Positions 1-10,300 of a stretch of 64,000 bases of DNA are shown here, one piece after another. How positions within the stretch are numbered: position 1 is the first letter of the stretch; the number at the start of each line of letters is the position of its first letter. Made by a program: the position numbers and the translations under genes. The notes beneath the pieces were generated by a model. That model saw only the letters and a list, made by a program, of their open reading frames with translations, searched no databases and was not told where the DNA came from. Origin of the DNA: Parapristionchus giblindavisi (lineage: Eukaryota; Nematoda; Chromadorea; Rhabditida; Diplogasteridae); the NCBI GenBank assembly GCA_943737045.1, contig CALSFV010000062.1, forward strand, positions 1 to 64,000, in the 5' to 3' direction.

Positions 1-32
1 AGTGGAGTGGAGTGGAGTGGAGTGGAGTGGAG

Positions 33-3000
33 TTTTCTTACAGTGGAGTGGAGTGGAGTGGAGTGGAGTGGAGTGGAGTGGAGTGGAGTGGAGTGGAGTG
101 GAGTGGAGTGGAGTGGAGTGGAGTGGAGTGGAGTGGAGTGGAGTGGAGTGGAGTGGAGTGGAGTGGAGTGGAGTGGAGTGGAGTGGAGTGGAGTGGAGTG
201 GAGTGGAGTGGAGTGGAGTGGAGTGGAGTGGAGTGGAGTGGAGTGGAGTGGAGTGGAGTGGAGTGGAGTGGAGTGGAGTGGAGTGGAGTGGAGTGGAGTG
301 GAGTGGAGTGGAGTGGAGTGGAGTGGAGTGGAGTGGAGTGGAGTGGAAGTTTTCTTACAGTGGAGTGGAGTGGAGTGGAGTGGAGTGGAGTGGAGTGGAG
401 TGGAGTGGAGTGGAGTGGAGTGGAGTGGAGTGGAGTGGAGTGGAGTGGAGTGGAGTGGAGTGGAGTGGAGTGGAGTGGAGTGGAGTGGAGTGGAGTTTTC
501 TTACAGTAACCAGTAGAGTGGAGAGTGGAGTGGAGTGGAGTGGAGTGGAGTGGAGTGGAGTGGAGTGGAGTGGAGTGGAGTGGAGTGGAGTGGAGTGGAG
601 TGGAGTGGAGTGGAGTGGAGTGGAGTGGAGTGGAGTGGAGTGGAGTGGAGTGGAGTGGAGTGGAGTGGAGTGGAGTGGAGTGGAGTGGAGTGGAGTGGAG
701 TGGAGTGGAGTGGAGTGGAGTGGAGTGGAGTGGAGTGGAGTGGAGTGGAGTACAGTGGAGTGGAGTGGAGTGGAGTGGAGTGGAGTGGAGTGGAGTGGAG
801 TGGAGTGGAGTGGAGTGGAGTGGAGTAGTGGAGTGGAGTGGAGTGGAGTGGAGTGGAGTGGAGTGGAGTGGAGTGGAGTGGAGTGGAGTGGAGTGGAGTG
901 GAGTGGAGTGGAGTGGAGTGGAGTGGAGTGGAGTGGAGTGGAGTGGAGTGGAGTGGAGTGGAGTGGAGTGGAGTGGAGTGGAGTGGAGTGGAGTGGAGTG
1001 GAGTGGAGTGGAGTGGAGTGGAGTGGAGTGGAGTGGAGTGGAGTGGAGTGGAGTGGAGTGGAGTGGAGTGGAGTGGAGTGGAGTGGAGTGGAGTGGAGTG
1101 GAGTGGAGTGGAGTGGAGTGGAGTGGAGTGGAGTGGAGTGGAGTGGAGTGGAGTGGAGTGGAGTGGAGTGGAGTGGAGTGGAGTGGAGTGGAGTGGAGTG
1201 GAGTGGAGTGGAGTGGAGTGGAGTGGAGTGGAGTGGAGTGGAGTGGAGTGGAGTGGAGTTTTCTTGGTAGTGGAGTGGAGTGGAGTGGAGTGGAGTGGAG
1301 TGGAGTGGAGTGGAGTGGAGTGGAGTGGAGTGGAGTGGAGTGGAGTGGAGTGGAGTGGAGTGGAGTGGAGTGGAGTGGAGTGGAGTGGAGTGGAGTGGAG
1401 TGGAGTGGAGTGGAGTGGAGTGGAGTGGAGTGGAGTGGAGTGGAGTGGAGTGGAGTGGAGTGGAGTGGAGTGGAGTGGAGTGGAGTGGAGTGGAGTGGAG
1501 TGGAGTTGGAGTACAGTAACCAGTGGAGTGGAGTGGAGTGGAGTGGAGTGGAGTGGAGTGGAGTGGAGTGGAGTGGAGTGGAGTGGAGTGGAGTGGAGTG
1601 GAGTGGAGTGGAGTGGAGTGGAGTGGAGTGGAGTGGAGTGGAGTGGAGTGGAGTGGAGTGGAGTGGAGTGGAGTGGAGTGGAGTGGAGTGGAGTGGAGTG
1701 GAGTGGAGTGGAGTGGAGTGGAGTGGAGTGGAGTGGAGTGGAGTGGAGTGGAGTGGAGTGGAGTGGAGTGGAGTGGAGTGGAGTGGAGTTTTCTTACAGT
1801 AAGTGGAGTGGAGTGGAGTGGAGTGGAGTGGAGTGGAGTGGAGTGGAGTGGAGTGGAGTGGAGTGGAGTGGAGTGGAGTGGAGTGGAGTGGAGTGGAGTG
1901 GAGTGGAGTGGAGTGGAGTGGAGTGGAGTGGAGTGGAGTACAGGAGTGGAGTGGAGTGGAGTGGAGTGGAGTGGAGTGGAGTGGAGTGGAGTGGAGTGGA
2001 GTGGAGTGGAGTGGAGTGGAGTGGAGTGGAGTGGAGTGGAGTGGAGTGGAGTGGAGTGGAGTGGAGTGGAGTGGAGTGGAGTGGAGTGGAGTGGAGTGGA
2101 GTGGAGTGGAGTGGAGTGGAGTGGAGTGGAGTGGAGTGGAGTGGAGTGGAGTGGAGTGGAGTGGAGTGGAGTGGAGTGGAGTGGAGTGGAGTGGAGTGGA
2201 GTGGAGTGGAGTGGAGTGGAGTGGAGTGGAGTGGAGTGGAGTGGAGTGGAGTGGAGTGGAGTGGAGTGGAGTGGAGTGGAGTGGAGTGGAGTGGAGTGGA
2301 GTGGAGTGGAGTGGAGTGGAGTGGAGTGGAGTGGAGTGGAGTGGAGTGGAGTGGAGTGGAGTGGAGTGGAGTGGAGTGGAGTGGAGTGGAGTGGAGTGGA
2401 GTGGAGTGGAGTGGAGTGGAGTGGAGTGGAGTGGAGTGGAGTGGAGTGGAGTGGAGTGGAGTGGAGTGGAGTGGAGTTTTCTTGGAGTGGAGTGGAGTGG
2501 AGTGGAGTGGAGTGGAGTGGAGTGGAGTGGAGTGGAGTGGAGTGGAGTGGAGTGGAGTGGAGTGGAGTGGAGTGGAGTGGAGTGGAGTGGAGTGGAGTGG
2601 AGTTTTCTTACAGTAGTGGAGTGGAGTAGTGGAGTGGAGTGGAGTGGAGTGGAGTGGAGTGGAGTGGAGTGGAGTGGAGTGGAGTGGAGTGGAGTGGAGT
2701 GGAGTGGAGTGGAGTGGAGTGGAGTGGAGTGGAGTGGAGTGGAGTGGAGTGGAGTGGAGTGGAGTGGAGTTGGAGTACAGTGGAGTGGAGTGGAGTGGAG
2801 TGGAGTGGAGTGGAGTGGAGTGGAGTGGAGTGGAGTGGAGTGGAGTGGAGTGGAGTGGAGTGGAGTGGAGTGGAGTGGAGTGGAGTGGAGTGGAGTGGAG
2901 TGGAGTGGAGTGGAGTGGAGTGGAGTGGAGTGGAGTGGAGTGGAGTGGAGTGGAGTGGAGTGGAGTGGAGTGGAGTGGAGTGGAGTGGAGTGGAGTGGAG

Positions 3001-5348
3001 TTTTCTTGGAGTGGAGTGGAGTGGAGTGGAGTGGAGTGGAGTGGAGTGGAGTGGAGTGGAGTGGAGTGGAGTGGAGTGGAGTGGAGTGGAGTGTGGAGTG
3101 GAGTGGAGTGGAGTGGAGTGGAGTGGAGTGGAGTGGAGTGGAGTGGAGTGGAGTGGAGTGGAGTGGAGTGGAGTGGAGTGGAGTGGAGTGGAGTGGAGTG
3201 GAGTGGAGTGGAGTGGAGTGGAGTGGAGTGGAGTGGAGTGGAGTGGAGTGGAGTGGAGTGGAGTGGAGTGGAGTGGAGTGGAGTGGAGTGGAGTGGAGTG
3301 GAGTGGAGTGGAGTGGAGTGGAGTGGAGTGGAGTGGAGTGGAGTGGAGTGGAGTGGAGTGGAGTGGAGTGGAGTGGAGTGGAGTGGAGTGGAGTGGAGTG
3401 GAGTGGAGTGGAGTGGAGTGGAGTGGAGTACAGTAAGTGGAGTAGAGTGGAGTGGAGTGGAGTGGAGTGGAGTGGAGTGGAGTGGAGTGGAGTGGAGTGG
3501 AGTGGAGTGGAGTGGAGTGGAGTGGAGTGGAGTGGAGTGGAGTGGAGTGGAGTGGAGTGGAGTGGAGTGGAGTGGAGTGGAGTGGAGTGGAGTGGAGTGG
3601 AGTGGAGTGGAGTGGAGTGGAGTGGAGTGGAGTGGAGTGGAGTGGAGTGGAGTGGAGTGGAGTGGAGTGGAGTGGAGTACAGTAACCAGGAGTGGAGTGG
3701 AGTGGAGTGGAGTGGAGTGGAGTGGAGTGGAGTGGAGTGGAGTGGAGTGGAGTGGAGTGGAGTGGAGTGGAGTGGAGTGGAGTGGAGTGGAGTGGAGTGG
3801 AGTGGAGTGGAGTGGAGTGGAGTGGAGTGGAGTGGAGTGGAGTGGAGTGGAGTGGAGTGGAGTGGAGTGGAGTGGAGTGGAGTGGAGTGGAGTGGAGTGG
3901 AGTGGAGTGGAGTGGAGTGGAGTGGAGTGGAGTGGAGTTTTCTTACAGTAGTGGAGTGGAGTGGAGTGGAGTGGAGTGGAGTGGAGTGGAGTGGAGTGGA
4001 GTGGAGTGGAGTGGAGTGGAGTGGAGTGGAGTGGAGTGGAGTGGAGTGGAGTGGAGTGGAGTGGAGTGGAGTGGAGTGGAGTGGAGTGGAGTGGAGTTTT
4101 CTTACAGTGGAACCAGTGGAGTGGAGTGGAGTGGAGTGGAGTGGAGTGGAGTGGAGTGGAGTGGAGTGGAGTGGAGTGGAGTGGAGTGGAGTGGAGTGGA
4201 GTGGAGTGGAGTGGAGTGGAGTGGAGTGGAGTGGAGTGGAGTGGAGTGGAGTGGAGTGGAGTGGAGTGGAGTGGAGTGGAGTGGAGTGGAGTGGAGTGGA
4301 GTGGAGTGGAGTGGAGTGGAGTGGAGTTTTCTTACAGGAGTGGAGTGGAGTGGAGTGGAGTGGAGTGGAGTGGAGTGGAGTGGAGTGGAGTGGAGTGGAG
4401 TGGAGTGGAGTGGAGTGGAGTGGAGTGGAGTGGAGTGGAGTGGAGTGGAGTGGAGTGGAGTGGAGTGGAGTGGAGTGGAGTGGAGTGGAGTGGAGTGGAG
4501 TGGAGTGGAGTGGAGTGGAGTGGAGTGGAGTGGAGTGGAGTGGAGTGGAGTGGAGTGGAGTGGAGTGGAGTGGAGTGGAGTGGAGTGGAGTGGAGTGGAG
4601 TGGAGTGGAGTGGAGTGGAGTGGAGTGGAGTGGAGTGGAGTGGAGTGGAGTGGAGTGGAGTGGAGTGGAGTGGAGTGGAGTGGAGTGGAGTGGAGTGGAG
4701 TGGAGTGGAGTGGAGTGGAGTGGAGTGGAGTGGAGTGGAGTGGAGTGGAGTGGAGTTTTCTTGGAGTGGAGTGGAGTGGAGTGGAGTGGAGTGGAGTGGA
4801 GTGGAGTGGAGTGGAGTGGAGTGGAGTGGAGTGGAGTGGAGTGGAGTGGAGTGGAGTGGAGTGGAGTGGAGTGGAGTGGAGTGGAGTGGAGTGGAGTGGA
4901 GTGGAGTGGAGTGGAGTGGAGTGGAGTGGAGTGGAGTGGAGTGGAGTGGAGTGGAGTGGAGTGGAGTGGAGTGGAGTGGAGTGGAGTGGAGTGGAGTGGA
5001 GTGGAGTGGAGTGGAGTGGAGTGGAGTTTTCTTACAGTAGTGGAGTAGAGTGGAGTGGAGTGGAGTGGAGTGGAGTGGAGTGGAGTGGAGTGGAGTGGAG
5101 TGGAGTGGAGTGGAGTGGAGTGGAGTGGAGTGGAGTGGAGTGGAGTGGAGTGGAGTGGAGTGGAGTGGAGTGGAGTGGAGGAGTGGAGTGGAGTGGAGTG
5201 GAGTGGAGTGGAGTGGAGTGGAGTGGAGTGGAGTGGAGTGGAGTGGAGTGGAGTGGAGTGGAGTGGAGTGGAGTGGAGTGGAGTGGAGTGGAGTGGAGTG
5301 GAGTGGAGTGGAGTGGAGTGGAGTGGAGTGGAGTGGAGTACAGTAAGT
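33..5348 (+). repeat. Interruptions of the pentamer array, left half (mostly truncated forms)
   Basis: Short non-pentamer inserts recur between runs of GGAGT. The fullest form reads TTTTCTTACAGTAACCAG, usually followed by TAGAG, and is seen whole near 496-516. Most copies here are partial: TTTTCTTACAG then GTGG near 33, 349 and 4097; TTTTCTTGG near 1259, 2477, 3000 and 4756; TACAG alone near 750, 1940 and 2777; TACAGTAACCAG near 1512 and 3678; TTTTCTTACAGTA near 1789, 2603, 3938 and 5027. Single-unit slips such as GGAGGAGT (about 5178) and GTGTGG (about 3092) also occur. The partial forms look like internal deletions of one ancestral insert. No fixed spacing is apparent. Confidence 0.9.
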
Positions 5349-5605
5349 GGAGTGGAGTGGAGTGGAGTAGTGGAGTGGAGTGGAGTGGAGTGGAGTGGAG
5401 TGGAGTGGAGTGGAGTGGAGTGGAGTGGAGTGGAGTGGAGTGGAGTGGAGTGGAGTGGAGTGGAGTGGAGTGGAGTGGAGTGGAGTGGAGTGGAGTGGAG
5501 TGGAGTGGAGTGGAGTGGAGTGGAGTGGAGTGGAGTGGAGTGGAGTGGAGTGGAGTGGAGTGGAGTGGAGTGGAGTGGAGTGGAGTGGAGTGGAGTGGAG
5601 TGGAG

Positions 5606-8600
5606 TTTTCTTACAGTAACCAGTAGAGTGGAGTGGAGTGGAGTGGAGTGGAGTGGAGTGGAGTGGAGTGGAGTGGAGTGGAGTGGAGTGGAGTGGAGTG
5701 GAGTGGAGTGGAGTGGAGTGGAGTGGAGTGGAGTGGAGTGGAGTGGAGTGGAGTGGAGTGGAGTGGAGTGGAGTGGAGTGGAGTGGAGTGGAGTGGAGTG
5801 GAGTGGAGTGGAGTGGAGTGGAGTGGAGTGGAGTGGAGTGGAGTTTTCTTACAGTAACCAGTGGAGTGGAGTGGAGTGGAGTGGAGTGGAGTGGAGTGGA
5901 GTGGAGTGGAGTGGAGTGGAGTGGAGTGGAGTGGAGTGGAGTGGAGTGGAGTGGAGTGGAGTGGAGTGGAGTGGAGTGGAGTGGAGTGGAGTGGAGTGGA
6001 GTGGAGTGGAGTGGAGTGGAGTGGAGTGGAGTGGAGTGGAGTGGAGTGGAGTGGAGTGGAGTGGAGTGGAGTGGAGTGGAGTGGAGTGGAGTGGAGTGGA
6101 GTGGAGTGGAGTGGAGTGGAGTGGAGTGGAGTGGAGTGGAGTGGAGTGGAGTGGAGTGGAGTGGAGTGGAGTGGAGTGGAGTGGAGTGGAGTGGAGTGGA
6201 GTGGAGTGGAGTGGAGTGGAGTGGAGTGGAGTGGAGTGGAGTGGAGTGGAGTTTTCTTACAGTAACCAGTAGAGTGGAGTGGAGTGGAGTGGAGTGGAGT
6301 GGAGTGGAGTGGAGTGGAGTGGAGTGGAGTGGAGTGGAGTGGAGTGGAGTGGAGTGGAGTGGAGTGGAGTGGAGTGGAGTGGAGTGGAGTGGAGTGGAGT
6401 GGAGTGGAGTGGAGTGGAGTGGAGTGGAGTGGAGTGGAGTGGAGTGGAGTTTTCTTACAGTAACCAGTAGAGTGGAGTGGAGTGGAGTGGAGTGGAGTGG
6501 AGTGGAGTGGAGTGGAGTGGAGTGGAGTGGAGTGGAGTGGAGTGGAGTGGAGTGGAGTTTTCTTACAGTAACCAGTAGAGTGGAGTGGAGTGGAGTGGAG
6601 TGGAGTGGAGTGGAGTGGAGTGGAGTGGAGTGGAGTGGAGTGGAGTGGAGTGGAGTGGAGTGGAGTGGAGTGGAGTGGAGTGGAGTGGAGTGGAGTGGAG
6701 TGGAGTGGAGTGGAGTGGAGTGGAGTGGAGTGGAGTGGAGTGGAGTGGAGTGGAGTGGAGTGGAGTGGAGTGGAGTGGAGTGGAGTGGAGTGGAGTGGAG
6801 TGGAGTGGAGTGGAGTACAGTGGAGTGGAGTGGAGTGGAGTGGAGTGGAGTGGAGTGGAGTGGAGTGGAGTGGAGTGGAGTGGAGTGGAGTGGAGTGGAG
6901 TTTTCTTGGAGTAACCAGTGGAGTGGAGTGGAGTGGAGTGGAGTGGAGTGGAGTGGAGTGGAGTGGAGTGGAGTGGAGTGGAGTGGAGTGGAGTGGAGTG
7001 GAGTGGAGTGGAGTGGAGTGGAGTGGAGTGGAGTGGAGTGGAGTGGAGTGGAGTGGAGTGGAGTGGAGTTTTCTTACAGTGGAGTAGAGTGGAGTGGAGT
7101 GGAGTGGAGTGGAGTGGAGTGGAGTGGAGTGGAGTGGAGTGGAGTGGAGTGGAGTGGAGTGGAGTGGAGTGGAGTGGAGTGGAGTGGAGTGGAGTGGAGT
7201 GGAGTGGAGTGGAGTGGAGTGGAGTGGAGTGGAGTGGAGTGGAGTGGAGTGGAGTGGAGTGGAGTGGAGTGGAGTGGAGTGGAGTGGAGTGGAGTGGAGT
7301 GGAGTGGAGTGGAGTGGAGTGGAGTGGAGTTTTCTTACAGTAAGTGGAGTGGAGTGGAGTGGAGTGGAGTGGAGTGGAGTGGAGTGGAGTGGAGTGGAGT
7401 GGAGTGGAGTGGAGTGGAGTGGAGTGGAGTGGAGTGGAGTGGAGTGGAGTGGAGTGGAGTGGAGTGGAGTGGAGTGGAGTGGAGTGGAGTTTTCTTACAG
7501 TAAGTGGAGTGGAGTGGAGTGGAGTGGAGTGGAGTGGAGTGGAGTGGAGTGGAGTGGAGTAGAGTGGAGTGGAGTGGAGTGGAGTGGAGTGGAGTGGAGT
7601 GGAGTGGAGTGGAGTGGAGTGGAGTGGAGTGGAGTGGAGTGGAGTGGAGTGGAGTGGAGTGGAGTGGAGTGGAGTGGAGTGGAGTGGAGTGGAGTGGAGT
7701 GGAGTGGAGTGGAGTGGAGTGGAGTGGAGTGGAGTGGAGTGGAGTGGAGTGGAGTGGAGTGGAGTGGAGTGGAGTGGAGTGGAGTGGAGTGGAGTGGAGT
7801 GGAGTGGAGTGGAGTGGAGTGGAGTGGAGTGGAGTGGAGTGGAGTGGAGTGGAGTGGAGTGGAGTGGAGTGGAGTGGAGTGGAGTGGAGTGGAGTGGAGT
7901 GGAGTGGAGTGGAGTGGAGTGGAGTGGAGTGGAGTGGAGTGGAGTGGAGTGGAGTGGAGTGGAGTGGAGTGGAGTGGAGTGGAGTGGAGTGGAGTGGAGT
8001 GGAGTGGAGTGGAGTGGAGTGGAGTGGAGTGGAGTGGAGTGGAGTGGAGTGGAGTGGAGTGGAGTGGAGTGGAGTGGAGTGGAGTGGAGTGGAGTGGAGT
8101 GGAGTGGAGTGGAGTGGAGTGGAGTGGAGTGGAGTGGAGTGGAGTGGAGTGGAGTGGAGTGGAGTGGAGTGGAGTGGAGTGGAGTGGAGGAGTGGAGTTT
8201 TCTTACAGTGGAGTGGAGTGGAGTGGAGTGGAGTGGAGTGGAGTGGAGTGGAGTGGAGTGGAGTGGAGTGGAGTGGAGTGGAGTGGAGTGGAGTGGAGTG
8301 GAGTGGAGTTTTCTTACAGTAACCAGTAGAGTGGAGTGGAGTGGAGTGGAGTGGAGTGGAGTGGAGTGGAGTGGAGTGGAGTGGAGTGGAGTGGAGTGGA
8401 GTGGAGTGGAGTGGAGTGGAGTGGAGTGGAGTGGAGTGGAGTGGAGTGGAGTGGAGTGGAGTGGAGTGGAGTGGAGTTTTCTTACAGTAACCAGTGGAGT
8501 GGAGTGGAGTGGAGTGGAGTGGAGTGGAGTGGAGTGGAGTGGAGTGGAGTGGAGTGGAGTGGAGTGGAGTTTTCTTACAGTAAGTGGAGTGGAGTGGAGT

Positions 8601-9190
8601 GGAGTGGAGTGGAGTGGAGAGTGGAGTGGAGTGGAGTGGAGTGGAGTGGAGTGGAGTGGAGTGGAGTGGAGTGGAGTGGAGTGGAGTGGAGTGGAGTGGA
8701 GTGGAGTGGAGTGGAGTTTTCTTACAGTAACCAGTAGAGTGGAGTGGAGTGGAGTGGAGTGGAGTGGAGTGGAGTGGAGTGGAGTGGAGTGGAGTGGAGT
8801 GGAGTGGAGTGGAGTGGAGTGGAGTGGAGTGGAGTGGAGTGGAGTGGAGTGGAGTGGAGTGGAGTGGAGTGGAGTGGAGTGGAGTGGAGTGGAGTGGAGT
8901 GGAGTGGAGTGGAGTGGAGTTTCTTACAGTGGAGTGGAGTGGAGTGGAGTGGAGTGGAGTGGAGTGGAGTGGAGTGGAGTGGAGTGGAGTGGAGTGGAGT
9001 GGAGTTTTCTTACAGTAACCAGTGGAGTGGAGTGGAGTGGAGTGGAGTGGAGTGGAGTGGAGTGGAGTGGAGTGGAGTGGAGTGGAGTGGAGTGGAGTGG
9101 AGTGGAGTGGAGTGGAGTGGAGTGGAGTGGAGTGGAGTGGAGTGGAGTGGAGTGGAGTGGAGTGGAGTTTTCTTACAGTAACCAGTAGAG
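5606..9190 (+). repeat. Interruptions of the pentamer array, right half (mostly full-length forms)
   Basis: The complete interrupter TTTTCTTACAGTAACCAG begins at 5606, 5844, 6252, 6450, 6558, 8309, 8477, 8717, 9005 and 9168. Shorter versions begin at 6901, 7069, 7330, 7490, 8198, 8570 and 8920. Spacing ranges from 85 to 708 bp without a clear period. The high share of intact copies compared with the left half suggests this part was homogenised or amplified more recently; that is inference. The motif resembles a 3' splice site (pyrimidine tract then ACAG) on + and contains GTAAGA, which resembles a splice donor, on the - strand. Nothing shows that it is transcribed. Confidence 0.9.
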
Positions 9191-9376
9191 TAGAGTGGAG
9201 TGGAGTGGAGTGGAGTGGAGTGGAGTGGAGTGGAGTGGAGTGGAGTGGAGTGGAGTGGAGTGGAGTGGAGTGGAGTGGAGTGGAGTGGAGTGGAGTGGAG
9301 TGGAGTGGAGTGGAGTGGAGTGGAGTGGAGTGGAGTGGAGTGGAGTGGAGTGGAGTGGAGTGGAGTGGAGTGGAGT

Positions 9377-9544
9377 TTTGCCCTTTCAAATGGTATATCA
9401 CACGATATGCATCGTTGTAATTTTTGTATCTCATAAGCTGTTTTCATCATATCAGAGTGAAAGATACTTTCGTACTTCAGTCAATACGGCCGCGCTAAAA
9501 GATTACTGTTCGAAGCGAACTGAGGTTTACCTTATTCAGAATTC
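9377..9544 (+). repeat. Diverged ~165-bp repeat, copy 1 (168 bp)
   Basis: Begins with TTTGCCCTTTCAAATGGTAT and ends with TTATTCAGAATTC just before the same start motif recurs at 9545. Within the unit, GTGAAAGATACTTTCGTA (about 9457-9474) aligns with ATGAAAGATAATTTTCTA of copy 2. Outside the shared core the two copies are strongly diverged, so this is an old tandem duplication or the relic of an earlier satellite. Its left end is cut by the pentamer array. Confidence 0.75.
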
Positions 9545-9708
9545 TTTGCTCTTTCAAATGGTATATGACAACATGGGTGTTGCTAAAAATCTATCTTGTC
9601 ATGAATTGTTTTGTGACAAAATTCACACAGTAATGAAAGATAATTTTCTAGTTTGAACCAGTTTGGTGACTTTCAGCATGGGAAAAATATTTATGTTATT
9701 CAGAATTT
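9545..9708 (+). repeat. Diverged ~165-bp repeat, copy 2 (164 bp)
   Basis: Begins with TTTGCTCTTTCAAATGGTAT and ends with TTATTCAGAATTT directly before copy 3. The best conserved block across copies spans the unit junction: TTATTCAGAATT followed by TTTGCTCTTTCAAATGG. The length, 164 bp, equals four 41-bp monomers, but no sequence similarity to the 41-bp satellite was seen. Confidence 0.75.
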
Positions 9709-9745
9709 TTTGCTCTTTCAAATGGTATATCACACGATAGGCATT
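9709..9745 (+). repeat. Diverged ~165-bp repeat, copy 3, truncated to 37 bp
   Basis: Carries the unit start TTTGCTCTTTCAAATGGTAT and continues as CACACGATAGGCAT, closer to copy 1 (CACACGATATGCAT) than to copy 2. It is cut off after about 37 bp by the inverted block of 41-bp satellite. Both ends of this small array are therefore truncated by other satellites. Confidence 0.75.
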
Positions 9746-10297
9746 CACTCAGAAGTAAGGCGCTAGCCCAGATGCGACCAGGGTATCACTCAGAAGCAAG
9801 GGGCTAGCCCAGATTCGACCAAGGAATCACTATGAAGCAAGGGGCTAGCCCAGATTCGACCAGGGAATCACTGAGAAGCATGGGGCTAGCCCAGATTCGA
9901 CCAGAGTATCACTCAGAAGCAAGGGGCTAGCCCAGATTCGACCAGGGAATCACTCAGAAGCGAGGGGCTAGCCCAGATTCGACCAGGGAATCACTCAGAA
10001 GTAAGGGGCTAGCCCAGATTCGACCAGGGAATCACGCAGAAGCAAGGGGCTAGCCCAGATTCGACCAGGGAATCACTCAGAAGCAAGGGGCTAGCCCAGA
10101 TTCGACCAGGGAATCACTCAGAAGCAAGGGGCTAGCCCAGATTCGACGAGGGAATCACTCAGAAGCAAGGGGCTAGCCCAGATTCGACCAGGGAATCACT
10201 CAGAAGCAAGGGGCTAGTCCAGATTCGACCAGGGAATCACTCAGAAGCAAGGGGCTAGTCCAGATTCGACCAGGGAATCACTCAGAAGCAAGGCGCT
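9746..10297 (-). repeat. 41-bp satellite, inverted block (552 bp)
   Basis: The same 41-bp monomer as the main array but in reverse orientation, seen as CACTCAGAAGCAAGGGG and CAGATTCGACCAGGGAAT on +. Its variants identify its source. Read in reverse complement it matches 11528-11946 with left plus right coordinate equal to 21825, sharing two GGACTAG monomers, the rare CCTCGTC change (10145-10154 against 11671-11680), TTCTGCG, CTTACTTC, ATACTCT and CCATGC. Its outer part, 9746-9878, matches 12193-12325 with the sum shifted by 246 bp, so six monomers are missing in the inverted copy. It is therefore an inverted segmental copy, not an independent array. Confidence 0.93.
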
Positions 10298-10300
10298 AGC
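10295..10300. other. Strand switch of the 41-bp satellite at a GCTAGC palindrome
   Basis: GCTAGC is self-complementary, and the satellite is in - orientation to its left and + orientation to its right. The axis lies between 10297 and 10298. Left of it the arm reads AAGGCGCTAG and right of it CTAGCCCCTT, so one mismatch pair (10294/10301) flanks the core and pairing then continues across the arms apart from variant positions. DNA around this point could extrude as a long hairpin. The inverted block's source begins at 11528, so 1,230 bp (30 monomers) separate the axis from the source. Confidence 0.9.

Larger units (their letters stand above)
1..9375 (+). repeat. Pentanucleotide satellite array (GGAGT)n, about 1,800 units
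   Basis: Seen directly: head-to-tail GGAGT units fill the interval, broken only by short interruptions. The + strand is G-rich (three G, one A, one T per unit) and has essentially no C outside the interruptions. The array continues past the left edge and ends abruptly at 9375. A 5-nt unit read in triplets gives a five-residue cycle in every frame (VEWSG on +, STPLH on -) with no stop, so the long open frames here are artefacts. The design resembles the (GGAAT)n simple satellites of vertebrate pericentromeres, but the unit differs and no homology is claimed. GG every five bases could allow two-tetrad G-quadruplexes or G-A paired hairpins; this is inference. Confidence 0.98.
9376..9745. other. 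AT-rich island between the two satellites
   Basis: The only stretch apart from the foldback element and the spacers that is not GGAGT or 41-bp satellite. It starts inside GGAGTTTTG at the pentamer edge and ends where CACTCAGAAG of the inverted 41-bp satellite begins. It holds no convincing gene: open frames that cross it owe their length to the adjoining pentamer array. It consists of a diverged tandem repeat of about 165 bp, annotated separately. No RNA gene or promoter could be supported. Confidence 0.85.

Noticed and set aside
1..9375. Telomere repeat
   Set aside because: GGAGT does not match the TTAGGG, TTAGG or TTAGGC families, and the array is interrupted and followed by other satellites.
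2..9656. Many long open frames encoding VEWSG or STPLH repeats, up to 1,081 codons
   Set aside because: A stop-free 5-nt repeat is open in all frames by arithmetic. The frames overlap each other, start at window or interrupter edges, and have no non-repeat domain.
9195..9656. Open frame running from the pentamer array through the island (153 codons)
   Set aside because: Half of it is pentamer repeat, and the rest crosses a diverged non-coding tandem repeat with no recognisable domain or upstream signal.
9376..9745. tRNA or other small RNA gene in the island
   Set aside because: No cloverleaf, A/B box pair or snRNA-like motif could be made out by eye; the sequence is accounted for by the ~165-bp repeat.
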